A stretch of DNA of 64,000 bases from Salinibacillus aidingensis (GCF_039522525.1 NZ_BAAADO010000002.1:1-64000); one strand, 5' to 3'. Counted from the stretch's first letter, positions 51,285 to 60,530 are shown. Program-made: numbers and translations. The notes: generated by a model not told the origin, from the sequence alone.

Positions 51285-52664
51285 ATGGCCAGTCGTACAG
51301 AAGCCATCGTTCAGTATTCATTGGATGCCTTGCTTGAAGATGAAACCTTTTTGCCAAATCTGACGGGAGATGCACGTAAACAGGCCTTCACCTCCCTGGC
51401 ATCGATACTCTCCACACCGAACCATATACATAAAGCCTTTTTACGCGTTGCTCTGGAAAATAAAAAAGTGGTGCGCATACCCGCCTTTCGCGTCCAGCAT
51501 AATAACACCCTTGGACCGTATAAAGGCGGCATAAGATTTCATGAATCGGTCAATGAGGATGAGGTAACGAATCTGGCAGCACTTATGACCTTAAAAAATG
51601 CTCTCCACGAAGTTCCTTTTGGTGGCGGAAAAGGTGGAGTCATCATCAACCCGAGGGATTTTTCCGAAAAAGATCTTCATAAAATTGCGGTGAAATATGT
51701 TCATTACTTTAGTGACGCATTAGGAACTGATAAGGATATTCCTGCGCCTGATATGGGCACGGGCGAAAGAGAAATGGACTGGATGATGGCCGAATATAAA
51801 AGCATCAAACCAGGTGAACCCTACCGGGGAAGCTTTACCGGAAAAAGTGTTGTTAATGGAGGATCCTTAGGCCGGCGGGAGGCAACAGGGAAAGGTGTCT
51901 ATTTTACCTTCCGTTATTTAATCCATGATTTTGTTAACCAGCAGCATCAGCTTTTAACGAACACAGATAACCGCTTTGCCAAAACAGCACTTGAGACTGC
52001 CAACCGTCCACTCAAAATGGCTGTACAGGGCTTTGGGAATGTAGGCTCTGTTGCCGCTTTGGAAGCCTATCAGTGTACCCATTTGCAGAACAAGGTGGTT
52101 GCAGTCAGTGACCGGAATGTAACCCTTTATAATTCAGAGGGGCTGAATATCCCGGGGCTGATTGATTTTACCAGACAGAATCAGGGCGATCTCCCTGCCA
52201 CAGAAGAACAGCTTGAAAAATCCGGTGTAAAAGCAAGTATCCTGGGCCGGGAGGAAGTTCTGTATTTAGAGGTGGATGCGTTAATTCTGGCTGCCCTTGA
52301 AGACCAAATACGTGAAGACAATGTCCATCAAATCAAAGCTCCTGTGATCGTGGAAGGGGCAAATGCTCCCGTAACAAGTGCGGCGGACAAAGTGTTAAGT
52401 GATCAGGGCGTGATCATTGTCCCTGATATACTCGCTAACGCTGGTGGGGTCATTGTATCCTACCTCGAGTGGCTGCAGGGGCGCGAAACCCAGTTTTACA
52501 CAGAAGAACAGGTCTTTAAAATGCTTCACGATAAAATGCAGCATACCCTTGATGCGATTTTGCCACAGTTTTTTAATGACCCGTTTCCGTTACGGGAAAA
52601 TTGCTACATCCATGCGGTTATGAAACTGTCTACCATTGTGTATCGTCACGGGAAATTTTATTAA
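51285..52664 (+). CDS. Glutamate dehydrogenase-family enzyme
   Basis: A 459-residue Glu/Leu/Phe/Val dehydrogenase. Substrate-binding blocks GPYKGGIRFHESVNEDEV and FGGGKGGVIINPRDFSE carry the catalytic Lys residues, the conserved Asp is in DIPAPDMGTGEREMDWM, and the Rossmann glycine motif is VQGFGNVGSVAA. It is about 35 residues longer than GudB/RocG and diverges from them, so I give no symbol. ATG 51285 follows AAAGGAGGATGTCTA; upstream in-frame codons are not needed. Confidence 0.9.
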   Translation: MASRTEAIVQYSLDALLEDETFLPNLTGDARKQAFTSLASILSTPNHIHKAFLRVALENKKVVRIPAFRVQHNNTLGPYKGGIRFHESVNEDEVTNLAALMTLKNALHEVPFGGGKGGVIINPRDFSEKDLHKIAVKYVHYFSDALGTDKDIPAPDMGTGEREMDWMMAEYKSIKPGEPYRGSFTGKSVVNGGSLGRREATGKGVYFTFRYLIHDFVNQQHQLLTNTDNRFAKTALETANRPLKMAVQGFGNVGSVAALEAYQCTHLQNKVVAVSDRNVTLYNSEGLNIPGLIDFTRQNQGDLPATEEQLEKSGVKASILGREEVLYLEVDALILAALEDQIREDNVHQIKAPVIVEGANAPVTSAADKVLSDQGVIIVPDILANAGGVIVSYLEWLQGRETQFYTEEQVFKMLHDKMQHTLDAILPQFFNDPFPLRENCYIHAVMKLSTIVYRHGKFY

Positions 52665-52707
52665 CGTGCATATAGGCCGGGACATGAATATTTTCGCTAA
52701 AGATAAA

Positions 52708-52861
52708 ATGAAACTTCGATCAGTGGGGATTTTCTCCATCCCCCACTGATCGTTAGTTGAACTTATCAGGAATTTACTGACCGTTTATCCCCCCACTTAG
52801 TCTTGTTGGGGTACACTCAATTCTTGAAGTGGGGGTATTACGGTCAGTTCATGCGTGATAA
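52708..52861 (+). mobile_element. Palindromic element copy D
   Basis: It follows ATAAA (52703-52707) and ends GCGTGATAA. Stem 1 reads GATCAGTGGGG/CCCCACTGATC where other copies have C and G at the outer pair. Stem 2 reads ACTGACCGT/ACGGTCAGT where others have ACTGGCCGT/ACGGCCAGT. Both are paired changes that keep the helix. It lies between the glutamate dehydrogenase gene and a toxin-antitoxin pair. Confidence 0.85.
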
Positions 52862-52973
52862 CGAAACTACTGACCGAATTGAAGATAAGCTTAAAAAACA
52901 GATTTTATCGGAACATTTATGTCAGCGCGGGTATAAGTTATAATAAGAGTATAGATTAATGGAGGTGCATAAT

Positions 52974-53144
52974 ATGTCTACTCCCGATAAAATTATTAAG
53001 GAAATTGACATGTTGAGTGAGGCAGAAAGGCAAAAGGTACTCGATAAAATTAAAGAAAAATATATGTCCAGAGATGTTATATTACTAAGTGAAAATTATG
53101 CCTGGTGGGATAATGAGGAGGATGACATCTACAATGAGCAGTAG
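52974..53144 (+). CDS. Probable antitoxin of a PemK/MazF-type module
   Basis: A 56-residue acidic protein starting MSTPDKIIKEIDMLSEAERQ, with helical N-terminus and an Asp/Glu-rich tail (WWDNEEDDIYNEQ). GGAGGTG lies six bases before ATG 52974. It overlaps the toxin gene by 11 bases, the usual arrangement for such pairs. No DNA-binding motif is obvious. The assignment rests on its size, acidity and position. Confidence 0.7.
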   Translation: MSTPDKIIKEIDMLSEAERQKVLDKIKEKYMSRDVILLSENYAWWDNEEDDIYNEQ

Positions 53145-53457
53145 GATGAAACAGGGTGATGTTTGGTTAGCGGATGTCCTTTTTAAAGGAACTCGTCAGA
53201 CTAAGCAGCGCCCTGTTATTATTGTCGGAAATGAATTGGCACTGGATGTAGATGTCATTATAGCTCCAGTAACCAGTCAACAGCCGGGAAATCAGTTTGA
53301 TGTTGTTTTGGAATATTGGAACGAAGCTGGATTGTTAAAACCATCTATGGCACGTACTTCGAAAATTATTTCTGTGCATGGACCTGAATTAAAACGCCAG
53401 ATAGGTGAATTACATAAGCATGATCTTGAACGTGTACTTCATATGTGCAGGAATTAG
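53134..53457 (+). CDS. PemK/MazF-family endoribonuclease toxin
   Basis: A 107-residue protein with the family start KQGDVWLADV, the conserved RPVIIVGNE strand, and IIAPVTSQQP. It has SMARTSKIISV and a helical C-terminus (ELHKHDLERVLHMC). Such toxins cut single-stranded RNA at short sites when the antitoxin is lost. ATG 53134 is inside the end of the antitoxin gene, with GAGG 12 bases upstream; ATG 53146 is an alternative with no ribosome site. Confidence 0.85.
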   Translation: MSSRMKQGDVWLADVLFKGTRQTKQRPVIIVGNELALDVDVIIAPVTSQQPGNQFDVVLEYWNEAGLLKPSMARTSKIISVHGPELKRQIGELHKHDLERVLHMCRN

Positions 53458-53522
53458 ACTTTTTCATCTCCCAAAAACCCTTAACAATATAAATCAAATT
53501 TCTTTGACATTCCTGATACAAC

Positions 53523-53550
53523 AAAAAAGCAGAGGCAACAATCCTCTGCT
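53523..53550 (-). terminator. Terminator of the FAD-dependent oxidase gene
   Basis: AGCAGAGG and CCTCTGCT flank a seven-base loop and run into T6 on the minus strand. Confidence 0.85.
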
Positions 53551-53608
53551 ATCCATGGAAAATCGATGATGAAATCGGAAGGGTCATCGAAGGGTTATGC
53601 CTCTCTCC

Positions 53609-54808
53609 TTAAACAACAATCTCTCTTCCTGTCATTTGCCGTACGATTTCCCTGCCTATTTCCAGGGATGCGGTTGCTGCGGGTGATGGCGCATTGCATA
53701 CGTGCAGACTCTGCTTGCCATGTATGATCTCAAAATCATCAACAAGCGTGCCATCTGATCTCAGTGCCTGCGCCCGAACGCCGGCACCTCCTGATACGAC
53801 ATCCTCCAACTTTATCTCAGGAATTAACCTCTGCAGCTCTTTAACAAATTTTTCTTTGGACAGAGAACGGGCCATTTCACTAAGTCCTTCCCGCATATAT
53901 TTTCGGGCAAGCTTCCAAAATCCTTTGTAACGCATAAACTCCCCAAAATCCCTTCGATCAAAATCAGAAAAAGTATATCCTTCACGCTTAAAGCTTAGCA
54001 CCGCATTAGGTCCTGCTTCAACCTCGCCATCGATCATTCTCGTAAAATGTACTCCCAGGAACGGAAAATCCGGATTAGGGACTGGATAAATCAGATGGTT
54101 GACCAGCTCCCGTTTTTCAGGCTTTAATTTATAATATTCACCTCGAAAAGGAACAATCCTGAGATCGATGTAGTAGCCCGCCAAGTAGGCAATTCGATCA
54201 CTGTGCAGCCCGGCACAATTGATCAGAAAACGTCCGTTAAAGGTATTCTTGTCTGTTTCGACGGTAACCTGGTCTGATTGCTCAGTGATCGACTGGACCG
54301 TTTCCCCACAGCGAATCTCACCATCCTGCATTCTAATCAACTCAGCCATTTGATTTGATACCTGCTTATAATCAACAATACCAGCAGAAGGAACCTTAAT
54401 GGCCTCAATCCCATTAACATGTGGCTCTCGTTCCTGCAGTTGCCGGCGATTCAGCCTTTCTATGTTTAATTGATTTTCCATTCCTCTCTGATAGAGCTTT
54501 TCCAGCTGGGCCTGCTCATCACGATTCGTTGCGACAATCACCTTTCCGCAAACCTCATAATTGATTCCATGCTTCCGGCAGAACTCCACCATTGACTGAT
54601 TTCCGCTTTTCGCCAGACGCGCCTTCAAACTGCCCGGTTTATAATAGATTCCGGAATGGATGACCCCGCTGTTATGCCCGGTCTGGTGAGCCGCAAGTTC
54701 CTTTTCCTTTTCTAAAATGAGTACTTTTTTGGACGGATGCTGTCTGGTTATTGCCAGGCCCACGGACAAACCAACAATGCCCCCTCCAACAATTATAAAA
54801 TCGTACAT
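53609..54808 (-). CDS. lhgO: L-2-hydroxyglutarate oxidase-type FAD enzyme (LhgO-like)
   Basis: A 399-residue DAO-family flavoprotein. FAD motif IIVGGGIVGLSVGLAI near 5-20, the AAHQTGHNSGVIHSGIYYKPG block characteristic of LhgO/YgaF, and the C-terminal SGGAGVRAQAL and NAPSPAATASLEIG. It oxidises L-2-hydroxyglutarate to 2-oxoglutarate and feeds electrons to the membrane pool. AAAGGAG precedes ATG 54808. Nearby glcD/glcF genes handle another 2-hydroxy acid. Confidence 0.9.
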   Translation of the reverse strand: MYDFIIVGGGIVGLSVGLAITRQHPSKKVLILEKEKELAAHQTGHNSGVIHSGIYYKPGSLKARLAKSGNQSMVEFCRKHGINYEVCGKVIVATNRDEQAQLEKLYQRGMENQLNIERLNRRQLQEREPHVNGIEAIKVPSAGIVDYKQVSNQMAELIRMQDGEIRCGETVQSITEQSDQVTVETDKNTFNGRFLINCAGLHSDRIAYLAGYYIDLRIVPFRGEYYKLKPEKRELVNHLIYPVPNPDFPFLGVHFTRMIDGEVEAGPNAVLSFKREGYTFSDFDRRDFGEFMRYKGFWKLARKYMREGLSEMARSLSKEKFVKELQRLIPEIKLEDVVSGGAGVRAQALRSDGTLVDDFEIIHGKQSLHVCNAPSPAATASLEIGREIVRQMTGREIVV

Positions 54809-54945
54809 GGGTTGATCAGCTCCTTTGCCAGGTTGTTATTTAAGAGTTTGTGAGATTGTTGCTTTGAATGGTTCTTTATGATGGATATGGTCTGCCACAA
54901 TGGTTTAATACATGGAAATTCATTTTGTACGAGGCCCATGCAAAT

Positions 54946-55563
54946 CTATTTATTCAACTGCCCATCCAAATACTCAACCACAGCTGCACGATCTCCTAAA
55001 ACCTTCGCCTCCCGCTCTTCATCTTTTTTCAGCTTATTCTGTGCCTTCTCATAAACCTTTTCAATCCGGTCCTGGGGAACACATACCACACCGTCCTCTT
55101 CAGCTACAATGAGGTCCCCTGGATGCACCACCACACCGTTGAAGGAAATGGGCTCATTGATGCTTCCGTGTCCATGCTTAAATCCTGCAGCAGGTGTCGA
55201 TCCTGCACAAAATACCGGAAAGTCCAGGTCCCGTATCTCTTGTATATCGCGGACAGCACCATTAATAATCGCACCTGTGAATCCCATTGTCTGTGCAAGT
55301 CCCATGATAAAGTCCCCCGCTGCTGCACGGTCCACGTAGCCACCTGCATCCACAATGAGTATTTCCCCCTCTTGTGCTTCACGAATCGCTTTCAGGACCA
55401 GCTGATTGTCTCCTGGTGGGATTTGCACAGTCTTCGCATAACCCACAGCTTTTTGAGTCTCCTTTACTGGTTTAATGGTTGGCCACAAATGATTATACTT
55501 ATCCAACCCATCTGAAACCGCCGTAACAGGCAGATCCTGAAATTTCTCCAGCCAATTCGTCAT
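54946..55563 (-). CDS. RraA-like family protein (HMG aldolase/oxaloacetate decarboxylase type)
   Basis: A 205-residue protein of the RraA/demethylmenaquinone methyltransferase-like fold. Conserved GDNQLVLKAIREAQEGEILIVDAGG, GAIINGAVRDIQEIRDLDFPVF and PGDLIVAEEDGVVCVP (position guides about 50-180) carry the metal and substrate residues. In such clusters these enzymes act as 4-hydroxy-4-methyl-2-oxoglutarate aldolases or oxaloacetate decarboxylases; an RNase E regulator role is unlikely in this lineage. ATG 55563 lies nine bases after GAGGTG. Confidence 0.85.
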   Translation of the reverse strand: MTNWLEKFQDLPVTAVSDGLDKYNHLWPTIKPVKETQKAVGYAKTVQIPPGDNQLVLKAIREAQEGEILIVDAGGYVDRAAAGDFIMGLAQTMGFTGAIINGAVRDIQEIRDLDFPVFCAGSTPAAGFKHGHGSINEPISFNGVVVHPGDLIVAEEDGVVCVPQDRIEKVYEKAQNKLKKDEEREAKVLGDRAAVVEYLDGQLNK

Positions 55564-55667
55564 TTGATCTTCACCTCTGTACATGATTTGTCTATTGTCA
55601 AATATATTCGCCAGACTTTTCTGAAAACCTCCTTGTATGAAGACAGTTTTTCACCTTATTCCATAAT

Positions 55668-55693
55668 AAAAAAGAGACGTGCTGCCACGCCCC
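55668..55693 (-). terminator. Short terminator after the amidase gene
   Basis: GGCGTG and CACGTC form a short stem followed by T6 on the minus strand, four bases past the amidase stop codon. The stem is weak. Confidence 0.5.
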
Positions 55694-55696
55694 TGA

Positions 55697-56512
55697 TCAC
55701 TTATATTTATAAACATCCACATATTTATCTGCAGCCGTTATATACCACCCGCTGATAAGCTGATACATCGCATATCCGTCTACAATCAGCTTTCGTTTTA
55801 CTGTGAAAATATAGTTCTCCTCGACAATCGGCCCTGTTTTATCCTCCCAGTCCGGAGTTCCATAAGTATGAAGACCTTCTCTTCTAATTTCTCCAATATC
55901 CTTGATTCGAATTTGCTTCACATTCGTTGGAATTTCACGAACCTGTGGCTTTCGCCGGTGAATGTTACCGGAAGAAACTCCTTCTAACTCCTTCGTTACG
56001 TCCTTTATAAAATGTGCAAAAGTTATCCCATGTTTATTTAACGCTTGATGAGGATCTGTCCTGCGTCCAGGATCCAGCGTGGCATGAGCAATAATATCCT
56101 TCCGGGGATTCAGACCAAATTTCCGGCAGAGATACGTATGATACCATACATACCGTTTGTAGGCTTCTTTGAAATCAATATTTCCGCCATAGCAGAGCTC
56201 GACTCCGATGGCCGCATCATTGGCATCCACTCCAAATTGATGATTATCCTTGCTTACATTATAGCGGACATGCCAGGCCTTTTCTCTTAGCGGAATGATT
56301 TCCAGTATTTTACGGTCATCGATAAACGTATGGGCCGATGCATTTGGCTGGGTATACTGAAAATAGCGCCGGTTTCCTGCTGCTGTGGAACCTGGATTTC
56401 CCGTATCATGGGCAACAATAAAGTGCACCTTCTGAATCTCCTCTCCGCTTCTGGCCGGCCCCTTTTGTATGTAATTTCTCGTAATGGAAAACTTCTTTTG
56501 ATGAAAGGACAT
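55697..56512 (-). CDS. N-acetylmuramoyl-L-alanine amidase (Amidase_2/PGRP fold)
   Basis: A 271-residue peptidoglycan hydrolase. Zinc ligands are visible in HFIVAHDTGNPGSTA (His near 35) and IIAHATLDPGRRTDPH (His/Asp near 145-157), and the AIGVELCYGG strand lies between. The C-terminal 100 residues resemble a wall- or ligand-binding module and end in a SGWYITAADKYVDVYKYK-type repeat. There is no signal peptide, as in prophage endolysins, but no other phage gene is nearby, so it may be a domesticated lysin. ATG 56512 follows GGGGGG. Confidence 0.88.
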   Translation of the reverse strand: MSFHQKKFSITRNYIQKGPARSGEEIQKVHFIVAHDTGNPGSTAAGNRRYFQYTQPNASAHTFIDDRKILEIIPLREKAWHVRYNVSKDNHQFGVDANDAAIGVELCYGGNIDFKEAYKRYVWYHTYLCRKFGLNPRKDIIAHATLDPGRRTDPHQALNKHGITFAHFIKDVTKELEGVSSGNIHRRKPQVREIPTNVKQIRIKDIGEIRREGLHTYGTPDWEDKTGPIVEENYIFTVKRKLIVDGYAMYQLISGWYITAADKYVDVYKYK

Positions 56513-56589
56513 AAAAATCCCCCCTTGATTATTTTCTACTTCTATAATCGCAGGGAGGAAAAAAATAGTGTCTATTTTGCAGAACGTCT

Positions 56590-56859
56590 TTATTCCATAC
56601 GAAACCGCTTAAAGCCTTTTTCCGTTTCTGATCGGGTCACTTCCATATTCTCCACACGAATAAATGGACTCAAACCCTTTTTAACATCTTTCAAGTAATC
56701 TTCAACGCTGTCCTCAGGGCCCTCTATTTCCATTTCCACAGTGCCGTCTGGAAGATTACGGGCATAGCCGTTCAGTCCGTATTCACTTGCCTTCTGCCAG
56801 GCAGTCGCCCGGAAACCAACACCCTGGACTCTGCCGCTGACAATGACGTGTGCATGCAT
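56590..56859 (-). CDS. Acylphosphatase
   Basis: An 89-residue enzyme that hydrolyses acyl phosphates. The catalytic Arg is in SGRVQGVGFRATA near 8-20 and the catalytic Asn in GYARNLPDGTVEMEIEG near 35-51. ATG 56859 is chosen because GAGGTG lies six bases upstream and the conserved domain begins there; the frame runs 18 codons further without support. A single gene between the amidase and glcF. Confidence 0.93.
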   Translation of the reverse strand: MHAHVIVSGRVQGVGFRATAWQKASEYGLNGYARNLPDGTVEMEIEGPEDSVEDYLKDVKKGLSPFIRVENMEVTRSETEKGFKRFRME

Positions 56860-56952
56860 GTCTATCACCTCGGTTTTTACTAGAAGTATAGGATAGAACA
56901 GTTCGTACATCAAGACAGATCCACCTGTAAAACTTATGGCTCAAATCCTAAT

Positions 56953-58242
56953 CTATTCATCTGAAATATTACACGCCTCAGCTAATAATTCGACTAAATG
57001 GACGACTTCCATCTGGTCGCCTGCATTCTCCCGTTCTATCCCCAGTTTCATTTGCAAATGACAGCCGGGATTTGTCGTAACGATGACTTCCGGTTTCACC
57101 ATTGTTGCATGCTTCATTTTTTTATCCAGAATATCCATCGATTCATCATAATGAACAAGATTATAAATTCCTGCAGACCCGCAGCATAAATCCTTTTCGG
57201 GCATTTCTATATAGTGAATACCAGGAATTTGTTTCAACAACTGTAATGGTTCGTGAACCCGTTTTTGCACATTTGTCATATGGCAGGACGGCTGATAGGT
57301 GACAGCTTTGGGTATTTCTTTTTGCAAGGGCAGCTCGAGCTCATTCAAAAGCACACTAATTTCAACATTTTTCTCTGCAAATGCCCGTGCACGATCCTTC
57401 CAGTCCGGATCACCCGCAAATAAATGGTCATATTCAATCAGCATAGCACCACAGCCGCCAATACTGTTCACAATATAGTCGAAGTCATACTGCTCAAAGG
57501 CCTCGATGTTCCGCCTGGCCAGTTCCTTCGTCGTTTCGGTCTCCCCGCTATGGTGTTGAATCGCTCCACAGCAGGTTTGCTCATCAATCATCGTTACTTT
57601 ACACCCGGCTGCCTGTAATAGTTTCATCGACAATGTATTAATGGAGGAAAACATCGTATCCATAATACAGCCCTTAAAAAATCCCACTTTGTACACGGGT
57701 TTGTTTGCCGCCGGATAGTCTTTTTGACGATTTCTTTTTTTCATCGGTCCTTCGACAGCCGGCAAAATATTTTCAAAGGCTGACAGATGCTCAGGAAATA
57801 CGTTCATTAAACCTGATTTCTGAACGACCTTCTGTAAACCTGATTTCTGATACACGGCCAGCCCGGTGCCCATGGAATTCAGAACCCGTTCTTTCGGCAT
57901 CGCTTTTTGATACATGAAATTTTGCAGCATTTTTACCCGATTGGGCATGGTTTTCTTTTTCTCCTGCTGTAAAACATGTTTGGCCGAATCCAGTATGTCT
58001 CCATACTGTACATTGGTTGGGCAGACCCGTTCACACGCACGGCAGCCCAGGCATAATTCAATCGGTTCTTCCAAATCGGACAAAGGAATTTTTCCTTCAG
58101 CGGCCATTTTCACTAAATGGATGCGTCCACGAGGGGAGTGGGTTTCTTTTCCCATAGTCAGATAAGTTGGACAGGCTGGTAAACAATAGCCGCACTGGAC
58201 ACAATCAAACGTCTTTTCGTAGGCTAATGATTCATGACTCAT
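56953..58242 (-). CDS. glcF: Glycolate oxidase iron-sulfur subunit GlcF
   Basis: A 429-residue protein with two 4Fe-4S motifs at the N-terminus (CVQCGYCLPACPTY near 14-27; CLGCRACERVCPT near 63-75). Two CCG domains follow with CCGAIQHHSG and CCGSAGIYN. It passes electrons from GlcD to the respiratory chain. Its start overlaps the glcD end by 11 bases (ATG inside GATGAGTCATGA), so the subunits are coupled. Confidence 0.94.
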   Translation of the reverse strand: MSHESLAYEKTFDCVQCGYCLPACPTYLTMGKETHSPRGRIHLVKMAAEGKIPLSDLEEPIELCLGCRACERVCPTNVQYGDILDSAKHVLQQEKKKTMPNRVKMLQNFMYQKAMPKERVLNSMGTGLAVYQKSGLQKVVQKSGLMNVFPEHLSAFENILPAVEGPMKKRNRQKDYPAANKPVYKVGFFKGCIMDTMFSSINTLSMKLLQAAGCKVTMIDEQTCCGAIQHHSGETETTKELARRNIEAFEQYDFDYIVNSIGGCGAMLIEYDHLFAGDPDWKDRARAFAEKNVEISVLLNELELPLQKEIPKAVTYQPSCHMTNVQKRVHEPLQLLKQIPGIHYIEMPEKDLCCGSAGIYNLVHYDESMDILDKKMKHATMVKPEVIVTTNPGCHLQMKLGIERENAGDQMEVVHLVELLAEACNISDE

Positions 58243-59644
58243 CCGTTAACACAAGCCTTTGCCCAGGATCGGGAAAAATTTTTCCGGGATTTAAGATATG
58301 GTTGGGATCCCAGCTATTCTTAATTCTTTTCATCATATCCACTCCCACTTCACCTAGTTCCATCTCTAAGAATGGGGATTTCATGGTCCCAATTCCGTGC
58401 TCCCCTGACAAGGTTCCACCAAGCTTAATGGCCGCTTCAAAAATTTCCTCTACCGCTGCTTCCACCCGCTTCATTTCCTCCTCGTCCCGTTTATCGGCAA
58501 TAATATTCGGATGGAGATTGCCATCCCCCGCATGGCCAAATACAACTAAGTCCACTTGATGTTTTTCCTTTATTTCCTTTAATGTTTGAAATAAATCCAG
58601 TATTTTGCTTCTGGGAACGGTGGCATCCTCAGAAATCTTCGTCGGCTTAACCCGAACAATGGCCGGGGATACAAGCTTTCTTGCCTTCCATAATTCCCGG
58701 GCTTCATCATTTGTCTGAGCTACCTTTACTTCCCGGGCTCCTGCCTGCAGACAAATCTGTTTTATCTCTGTGATTTCCTGTTCAATCGCTGCCGGGTGTC
58801 CGTCTAATTCGATGAACAACAGAGCCTCCACATCGGTGGGTAAACCTAATGGCTGATAGTTCTCTACTGCCTGTATGGACGCCTGATCCATCATTTCCAT
58901 TTTAGAAGGCAGGATACCACCACTCAAAACCTGGGAGATGGCCCGACCGGAATCAACAATATCATCAAATAGGGCCATTAGTGTCTCTGTTGCCGGCGGT
59001 TTAGGGGACAGGTGTAAAATGGCTTCGGTAATAATCCCGAGCGTTCCTTCCGATCCTACGATTAATTTGGTCAAATCGTATCCGGTTACATTTTTAATCG
59101 TCCTTCCTCCAGTTTGAATAACCTCACCTTCCGGGGTTACGACTTCCAGCCCAATCACATAGTCTTTGGTTACTCCATACTTTAACCCCCGGGGCCCACC
59201 GGAGTTCTCCGCCAGATTTCCGCCGATGGTTGCAACATGGGAGCTGCTGGGGTCAGGGGGATACATCAGACCTCTCTCCATTGCAGCCTCATTAATATCC
59301 GCTGTTAATACTCCCGGAGAAACGACCGCCACCATATCCTCTGCATCAATTTCCAGCTTTGAATCCCATTTTGACAAATCGAGTACGACCCCGCCCTTCA
59401 CTGGTAAAGGACCTCCACTCAAACTCGTCCCCTGACCTCTGGGATAAATGGGAATATCATATTGATTGGCCAGCTTCATAATTGCCGCGACTTCATCTGT
59501 ATGTTTCGGCTGCACTACTAGTTCCGGAACGTGCATGCCAAATGATGCATCAAAGGAATAGCTATACAAATCGGCTTGATCGGTTAAAACTCTTTGATCT
59601 TCCGGGATCAATTCACGGATGTATTCTATGAGTTTTTCATCCAT
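58232..59644 (-). CDS. glcD: Glycolate oxidase FAD subunit GlcD
   Basis: A 470-residue FAD-linked oxidase. The FAD_binding_4 domain has PIYPRGQGTSLSGGPLPVKGG (about 55-75, position guide), SSHVATIGGNLAENSGGPRG and VTGYDLTKLIVGSEGTLGI. The C-terminal FAD-oxidase domain ends with GEHGIGTMKSPFLEMELG and NSWDPNHILNPGKIFP. It oxidises glycolate, or possibly D-lactate. GlcE is not present, as in Bacillus. The start codon is ATG 59644. Confidence 0.94.
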   Translation of the reverse strand: MDEKLIEYIRELIPEDQRVLTDQADLYSYSFDASFGMHVPELVVQPKHTDEVAAIMKLANQYDIPIYPRGQGTSLSGGPLPVKGGVVLDLSKWDSKLEIDAEDMVAVVSPGVLTADINEAAMERGLMYPPDPSSSHVATIGGNLAENSGGPRGLKYGVTKDYVIGLEVVTPEGEVIQTGGRTIKNVTGYDLTKLIVGSEGTLGIITEAILHLSPKPPATETLMALFDDIVDSGRAISQVLSGGILPSKMEMMDQASIQAVENYQPLGLPTDVEALLFIELDGHPAAIEQEITEIKQICLQAGAREVKVAQTNDEARELWKARKLVSPAIVRVKPTKISEDATVPRSKILDLFQTLKEIKEKHQVDLVVFGHAGDGNLHPNIIADKRDEEEMKRVEAAVEEIFEAAIKLGGTLSGEHGIGTMKSPFLEMELGEVGVDMMKRIKNSWDPNHILNPGKIFPDPGQRLVLTDES

Positions 59645-59744
59645 AATCTAATGCGCCCCCTCTCCCGTTATTTTCTCTCCCAATTCCGAAGTTCTGATTT
59701 TTTTATAAAGAAAATGTAAATAGCCTAACCTTAGACGTCCTTAC

Positions 59745-60530
59745 TTATAAAGCTTTTACTAAACCACCATCAACAACAAATGATTGCCCTGTTATATAGG
59801 TATTCGCTTCGGAGGACACCACCATTTTGGCAAATTCATCAGGTTGGCCATACCTGCCCATGGGAATGGAGGCTTCTGCCTGCTGACGTACTTCATCAGG
59901 GGATATCCCGAGCTTCTCTGCCCGAATTTCATCCAGACTCGCAACTCTATCCGTCCCAATCCGGCCCGGTCCCACCGTATTAATCAAAATTCCATCCTGT
60001 GCCAATTCCTGGGAAAGGCTTTTGGACAACCCTACTATGCCAGCCCGAAATGTATTGGACAATAATAGATTATCCAGGGTTTGCTTTATCGATGACGAGG
60101 CAACTTTAACAATTCTGCCTTCCTTATTTTTACGCATGGAGGGTAACACTTCACGAATCAGCCGAACAAAGCTTAATAAATTTAATTCGTAAGCGTTTTG
60201 CCAGTCCTCATCTGTAAATTGATCAATCCCGCCAGCAGGGGGTCCGCCGGCATTATTGATTAATACATCTACCGTGCCGTACGTCTCTGTTGTATAGTTT
60301 ACGAGATTTTTAATGTCTTCAGGGTTGGTAATGTCACAAACTTGATCCATTACATTTTTATTTCCTGTATCCTCTATAATTTCAGCCGCCGTTTTTTGTA
60401 AAGCCTCTTTACTTCGACTTGAGATGACGACATTGGCACCTTCCTCAGCAAACTGTTTTGCTGTTGCTTTTCCAAGACCCTTGCTTGCTGCTGTGACAAT
60501 GACGGTTTTTGTTTTTAGGTTTAAGTCCAT
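59745..60530 (-). CDS. Atypical short-chain dehydrogenase/reductase lacking the catalytic Tyr
   Basis: A 261-residue SDR-fold protein. The NAD motif TAASKGLGKATA (about 13-24), NNAGGPP and the KVASSS strand are normal. The YxxxK active site is replaced: the region reads LLLSNTFRAGIVGLSKSL, aligning Ser and Arg with Tyr and Lys. A BKR-like subgroup of SDRs without the canonical Tyr is known (cd05344 type), so the enzyme may be active by other means or bind ligands only. GGAGG precedes ATG 60530. Confidence 0.88.
   Translation of the reverse strand: MDLNLKTKTVIVTAASKGLGKATAKQFAEEGANVVISSRSKEALQKTAAEIIEDTGNKNVMDQVCDITNPEDIKNLVNYTTETYGTVDVLINNAGGPPAGGIDQFTDEDWQNAYELNLLSFVRLIREVLPSMRKNKEGRIVKVASSSIKQTLDNLLLSNTFRAGIVGLSKSLSQELAQDGILINTVGPGRIGTDRVASLDEIRAEKLGISPDEVRQQAEASIPMGRYGQPDEFAKMVVSSEANTYITGQSFVVDGGLVKAL

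Noticed and set aside
55697..56512. Prophage remnant suggested by the signal-less amidase
   Set aside because: No holin, portal, tail or integrase gene is near; flanking genes are metabolic.
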